From: Membranipora membranacea
Taxonomy: Eukaryota; Bryozoa; Gymnolaemata; Cheilostomatida; Membraniporidae
Reading direction: 5' to 3'
DNA: 64,000 nucleotides
NCBI GenBank assembly: GCA_914767715.1
Contig: OU612074.1
Coordinates: 16,108,062-16,172,061, forward strand
The stretch's first letter is position 1. Each line of letters opens with the position of its first letter. The notes under the pieces were generated by a model that saw only the letters and a program-made list of their open reading frames with translations, was not told the DNA's origin and did not search any database. Positions 59,352 through 64,000 of this stretch are shown piece after piece. A program made the translations under genes and the position numbers.

Positions 59352-61020
59352 ATGAGGCCAATGAGGCCATCAACTGGTCAAAGTTTGAAAGAATTGCGAT
59401 GGCTTTTTAATTTTTCACCCTGCCGTTTGGCATGTTTTTTTATGACAAAACTGGCCCTCGTTAAAAAAGTTGCTGCCGCCAAACTAAGAGGGCCAGCCCC
59501 AAACGGTTTTCAGTTCCAAAGTCAGCATGAAATTCCACACGGTATAGAGTAGGTTAGGCGGAAATCTATTTTTTAAACTGGCTGTAAAAAAACCAAGGGT
59601 CCCCCCTTTGTTACTTTTTTAAATTTTAAAGTCGCTCTCATTTCTGTTCTATTTATCGTAGGATCTAAATATTCTGGTATTTGAATGAGGCCAATGAGGC
59701 CATCAACTGGTCAAAGTTTGAAAGAATTCCGATGGCTTTTTGATTTTTCACCCTGCCGTTTGGCATGTTTTTTTATCACGAAACTGGCCCTCGTTAAAAA
59801 AGTTGCTGCCGCCAAACTAAGAGGGCCAGCCCCAAACGGTTTTCAGTTCCAAAGTCAGCATGAAATTCCACACGGTATAGAGTAGGTTAGGCGGAAATCT
59901 ATTTTTTAAACTGGCTGTAAAAAACACCAAGGGTCCCCCCTTTGTTACTTTTTTAAATTTTAAAGTCGCTCTCATTTCTGTTCTATTTATCGTAGGATCT
60001 TAATATTCTGGAATTTGAATGAGGCCAATGAGGCCATCAACTGGTCAAAGTTTGAAAGAATTCCGATGGCTTTTTAATTTTTCACCCTGCCGTTTGGCAT
60101 GTTTTTTTATGACAAAACTGGCCCTCGTTAAAAAAGTTGCTGCCACCAAACTAAGAGGGCCAGCCCCAAACGGTTTTCAGTTCCAAAGTCAGCATGAAAT
60201 TCCACACGGTATAGAGTAGGTTAGGCGGAAATCTTTTTTTTAAACTGGCTGTAAAAAACACCAAGGGTCCCCCCTTTGTTACTTTTTTAAATTTTAAAGT
60301 CGCTCTCATTTCTGTTCTATTTATCATAGGATCTTAATATTTTGGAATTTGAATGAGGCCAATGAGGCCATCAACTGGTCAAAGTTTGAAAGAATTCCGA
60401 TGGCTTTTTAATTTTTCACCCTGCCGTTTAGCATGTTTTTTTATGACAAAACTGGCCCTCGTTAAAAAAGTTGCTGCCGCCAAACTAAGAGGGCCAGCCC
60501 CAAACGGTTTTCAGTTCCAAAGTCAGCATGAAATTCCACACGGTATAGAGTAGGTTAGGCGGAAATCTATTTTTTAAACTGGCTGTAAAAAACACCAAGA
60601 GTCCCCCCTTTGTTACTTTTTTAAATTTTAAAGTCGCTCTCATTTCTGTTCTATTTATCGTAGGATCTTAATATTCTGGAATTTGAATGAGGCCATTGAG
60701 GCCATCAACTGGTCAATGTTTGAAAGATTTCCGATGGCTTTTTAATTTTTCACCCTGCCGTTTGGCATGTTTTTTTATGACAAAACTGGCCCTCGTTAAA
60801 AAAGTTGCTACCGCCAAACTAAGAGGGCCAGCCCCAAACCGTTTTCAGTTCATAAGGCAGCATGAAATTCCACACGGTATAGAGTAGGTAAGGCGGAAAT
60901 CTATTTTTTAAATTGGCTGTAAAAAACACCAAGGGTCGCCCCTTTGTTACTTTTTTAAATTTTAAAGTCGCTCTCATTTCTGTTCTATTTATCGTAGGAT
61001 CTAAATATTCTGGTATTTGA
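59352..61020 (+). repeat. 5-monomer HOR, copy 2 (1669 bp)
   Basis: TTGCGATGG with GTAAAAAAACCAAGGG (59352), N20D/M31I (59685), A43T (60019), ATCATAGG + TTTTGGAATTTG (60353) and M4L/S11C/A42T (60687). Its last four units are the first copy of the 4-mer that continues to the right. Confidence 0.72.
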
Positions 61021-62357
61021 ATGAGGTCAATGAGGCCATCAACTGGTCAAAGTTTGAAAGAATTCCGATGGCTTTTTGATTTTTCACCCTGCCGTTTGGC
61101 ATGTTTTTTTATCACGAAACTGGCCCTCGTTAAAAAAGTTGCTGCCGCCAAACTAAGAGGGCCAGCCCCAAACGGTTTTCAGTTCCAAAGTCAGCATGAA
61201 ATTCCACACGGTATAGAGTAGGTTAGGCGGAAATCTATTTTTTAAACTGGCTGTAAAAAACACCAAGGGTCCCCCCTTTGTTACTTTTTTAAATTTTAAA
61301 GTCGCTCTCATTTCTGTTCTATTTATCGTAGGATCTTAATATTCTGGAATTTGAATGAGGCCAATGAGGCCATCAACTGGTCAAAGTTTGAAAGAATTCC
61401 GATGGCTTTTTAATTTTTCACCCTGCCGTTTGGCATGTTTTTTTATGACAAAACTGGCCCTCGTTAAAAAAGTTGCTGCCGCCAAACTAAGAGGGCCAGC
61501 CCCAAACGGTTTCCATTTTTTAAAGTCAGCATGAAATTCCACACGGTATAGAGTAGGTTAGGTGGAAATCTATTTTATAAACTGGCTGTAAAAAACACCA
61601 AGGGTCCCCCCTTTGTTACTTTTTTAAATTTTAAAGTCGCTCTCATTTCTGTTCTATTTATCATAGGATCTTAATATTTTGGAATTTGAATGAGGCCAAT
61701 GAGGCCATCAACTGGTCAAAGTTTGAAAGAATTCCGATGGCTTTTTAATTTTTCACCCTGCCGTTTGGCATGTTTTTTTATGACAAAACTGGCCCTCGTT
61801 AAAAAAGTTGCTGCCGCCAAACTAAGAGGGCCAGCCCCAAACGGTTTTCAGTTCCAAAGTCAGCATGAAATTCCACACGGTATAGAGTAGGTTAGGCGGA
61901 AATCTATTTTTTAAACTGGCTGTAAAAAACACCAAGAGTCCCCCCTTTGTTACTTTTTTAAATTTTAAAGTCGCTCTCATTTCTGTTCTATTAATCGTAG
62001 GATCTTAATATTCTGGAATTTGAATGAGGCCATTGAGGCCATCAACTGGTCAATGTTTGAAAGAATTCCGATGGCTTTTTAATTTTTCACCCTGCCGTTT
62101 GGCATGTTTTTTTATGACAAAACTGGCCCTCGTTAAAAAAGTTGCTACCGCCAAACTAAGAGGGCCAGCCCCAAACGGTTTTCAGTTCCAAAGTCAGCAT
62201 GAAATTCCACACGGTATAGAGTAGGTAAGGCGGAAATCTATTTTTTAAATTGGCTGTAAAAAACACCAAGGGTCCCCCCTTTGTTACTTTTTTAAATTTT
62301 AAAGTCGCTCTCATTTCTGTTCTATTTATCGTAGGATCTAAATATTCTGGTATTTGA
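61021..62357 (+). repeat. 4-monomer HOR copy (1337 bp)
   Basis: N20D/M31I (61021), a unit with a disrupted frame (61355), ATCATAGG + TTTTGGAATTTG (61690) and M4L/S11C/A42T (62024). It matches 59685-61020 unit by unit, spacing 1336-1337 bp. Confidence 0.82.
61503..61526 (+). other. Local mutation cluster in one monomer
   Basis: Where neighbours read GGTTTTCAGTTCCAAAGTC, this unit reads GGTTTCCATTTTTTAAAGTC. Several substitutions and a net +1 base lie within about 15 bp and shift the frame, while the rest of the unit is near consensus. The replaced stretch resembles the T6-AAA runs found elsewhere in the monomer, which would suit a short template switch. Confidence 0.75.
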
Positions 62358-63694
62358 ATGAGGCCAATGAGGCCATCAACTGGTCAAAGTTTGAAAGAAT
62401 TCCGATGGCTTTTTGATTTTTCACCCTGCCGTTTGGCATGTTTTTTTATCACAAAACTGGCCATCGTTAAAAAAGTTGCTGCCGCCAAACTAAGAGGGCC
62501 AGCCCCAAACGGTTTTCAGTTCCAAAGTCAGCATGAAATTCCACACGGTATAGAGTAGGTTAGGCGGAAATCTATTTTTTAAACTGGCTGTAAAAAACAC
62601 CAAGGGTCCCCCCTTTGTTACTTTTTTAAATCTTAAAGTCGCTCTCATTTCTGTTCTATTTATCGTAGGATCTTAATATTCTGGAATTTGAATGAGGCCA
62701 ATGAGGCCATCAACTGGTCAAAGTTTGAAAGAATTCCGATGGCTTTTTGATTTTTCACCCTGCCGTTTGGCATGTTTTTTTATCACAAAACTGGCCATCG
62801 TTAAAAAAGTTGCTGCCGCCAAACTAAGAGGGCCAGCCCCAAACGGTTTTCAGTTCCAAAGTCAGCATGAAATTCCACACGGTATAGAGTAGGTTAGGCG
62901 GAAATCTATTTTTTAAACTGGCTGTAAAAAACACCAAGGGTCCCCCCTTTGTTACTTTTTTAAATTTTAAAGTCGCTCTCATTTCTGTTCTATTTATCGT
63001 AGGATCTTAATATTCTGGAATTTGAATGAGGCCAATGAGGCCATCAACTGGTCAAAGTTTGAAAGAATTCCGATGGCTTTTTAATTTTTCACCCTGCCGT
63101 TTGGCATGTTTTTTTATGACAAAACTGGCCCTCGTTAAAAAAGTTGCTGCCGCCAAACTAAGAGGGCCAGCCCCAAACGGTTTTCAGTTCCAAAGTCAGC
63201 ATGAAATTCCACACGGTATAGAGTAGGTTAGGAGGAAATCTATTTTTTAAACTGGCTGTAAAAAACACCAAGAGTCCCCCCTTTGTTACTTTTTTAAATT
63301 TTAAAGTCGCTCTCATTTCTGTTCTATTTATCGTAGGATCTAAATATTCTGGTATTTGAATAAGGCCAATGAGGCCATCAACTGGTCAAAGTTTGAAAGA
63401 ATTCCGATGGCTTTTTGATTTTTCACCCTGCCGTTTGGCATGTTTTTTTATGACAAAACTGGCCCTCGTTAAAAAAGTTGCTGCCGCCAAACTAAGAGGG
63501 CCAGCCCCAAACGGTTTTCAGTTCCAAAGTCAGCATGAAATTCCACACGGTATAGAGTAGGTTAGGCGGAAATCTATTTTTTAAACTGGCTGTAAAAAAC
63601 ACCAAGGGTCCCCCCTTTGTTACTTTTTTTAAATTTTAAAGTCGCTCTCATTTCCGTTCTATTTATCGTAGGATCTTAATATTCTGGAATTTGA
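62358..63694 (+). repeat. 4-monomer series rich in N20D units (1337 bp)
   Basis: N20D/M31I/L36I with CCATCG (62358), an almost identical unit (62692) preceded by the ordinary ATCTTAATATTC, plain with GGAGGAAATC (63026), and N20D with the start codon changed to ATA (63360; an in-frame ATG at codon 4 remains). The first two are a one-unit duplication. Confidence 0.72.
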
Positions 63695-64000
63695 ATGAGG
63701 CCAATGAGGCCATCAACTGGTCAAAGTTTGAAAGAATTCCGATGGCTTTTTAATTTTTCACCCTGCCGTTTGGCATGTTTTTTTATGACAAAACTGGCCC
63801 TCGTTAAAAAAGTTGCTGCCGCCAAACTAAGAGGGCCAGCCCCAAACGGTTTTCAGTTCCAAAGTCAGCATGAAATTCCACACGGTATAGAGTAGGTTAG
63901 GCGGAAATCTATTTTTTAAACTGGCTGTAAAAAAAACCAAGAGTCCCCCCTTTGTTACTTTTTTAAATTTTAAAGTCGCCCTCATTTCTGTTCTATTTAT
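63695..64000 (+). repeat. Last, incomplete monomer
   Basis: This is a domain 3 plain unit cut by the window end after TTCTATTTAT. It shows GTAAAAAAAACCAAGAG, related to the 57684 and 59352 tails. The array clearly continues beyond the window. Confidence 0.9.

Larger units (their letters stand above)
1..64000 (+). repeat. 334-bp satellite DNA array filling the window
   Basis: The same unit recurs every 333-336 bp from the first to the last base, about 191 times, in one orientation except at 17437-17548. Neighbouring monomers that I compared differ at roughly 1-4% of positions, and most length changes are single-base slips in T, A or C runs. There is no unique spacer, transposon or gene between units. 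Both ends lie inside a monomer, so the true array is longer. Long homogeneous arrays with higher-order structure are characteristic of eukaryotic heterochromatin. The species and chromosomal location cannot be read from the sequence. Confidence 0.98.
47005..64000 (+). repeat. Array domain 3: L15F/L56Q/GGCGG subfamily
   Basis: Nearly every unit reads GAATTCCGATGG (L15F, an EcoRI site), TTCCAAAGTC (L56Q) and GTTAGGCGGAAATC where domains 1 and 2 read GAATTGCGATGG, TTCCTAAGTC and GTTAGGAGGAAATC. Exceptions are few: TTGCGATGG at 52342, 55012, 57684 and 59352, and GGAGG after the unit at 63026. HORs of 7, 9, 5 and 4 units succeed each other. Confidence 0.88.

Noticed and set aside
69-63895. About 165 tandem small protein genes of 66 codons
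   Set aside because: They are repeat-phase copies of one satellite frame. Many are broken, with the breaks amplified, changes are mostly replacing, and there is no promoter, intron or terminator logic around them.
1-64000. CRISPR array or prokaryotic repeat
   Set aside because: Units are 334 bp, contiguous and without spacers. Nested HORs over more than 60 kb are a eukaryotic satellite feature.
1-64000. CENP-B box (TTCG....A..CGGG)
   Set aside because: I scanned the consensus and the common variants on both strands and found no match. The TTCGGCATG of L26S units lacks the rest of the motif.
1-64000. tRNA, rRNA, snRNA or telomeric repeats
   Set aside because: No cloverleaf, rRNA core or short telomeric tandem was seen in the monomer, and nothing other than monomer sequence occurs in the window.
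1-64000. Genes on the minus strand
   Set aside because: No long minus-strand frame is seen in the monomer, and nothing protein-like stands out on that strand.

Overview
The whole 64 kb window is one uninterrupted head-to-tail satellite DNA array with a basic unit of 334 bp, about 191 monomers, about 39.5% GC. It enters and leaves the window in mid-array, so no flanking unique DNA, conventional gene, RNA gene or transposon is visible. Such a long array with higher-order repeats (HORs) is typical of eukaryotic heterochromatin (centromeric, pericentromeric, subtelomeric or sex/B-chromosome). I do not recognise the monomer and cannot name a species. The unit length is close to two nucleosome repeats (2 x 167), which is only suggestive.

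Monomers are numbered here from the A of a recurrent ATG. Most carry a 201-bp open frame of 66 codons on the + strand, and variant monomers are named by the change they make in that frame. The frame is probably not a gene. About 28 of the 191 monomers break it by a stop, frameshift or rearrangement. Broken forms have been amplified with the array, and most of the common variants are amino-acid replacing.

Layout. (1) 1-18944: 11- and 8-monomer HORs, best seen at 7418-11091 and 11092-13763, then plainer monomers. A 171-bp rearranged monomer with an inverted segment lies at 17438-17608 and is the only break in head-to-tail polarity. (2) 18945-47004: a family built on a 9-monomer HOR starting with an R46G monomer, with 11-, 14-, 19- and 5-monomer derivatives. 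A 19-monomer (6347 bp) super-unit is present twice in tandem (24291-30637 and 30638-36984). The right part (41327-47004) is looser, with 3- and 10-monomer offsets. (3) 47005-64000: a distinct subfamily marked by L15F (which creates an EcoRI site), L56Q and a GGAGG to GGCGG change, arranged in 7-, 9-, 5- and 4-monomer HORs.

No set of cooperating genes is present. The biological content is the record of array evolution: nested HORs, hybrid monomers that mark unequal exchange, a probable gene-conversion patch, a foldback inversion whose source monomer can be identified, and a sharp subfamily boundary. I found no new molecular system. All comparisons were made by eye from the sequence, so identities and counts are approximate.
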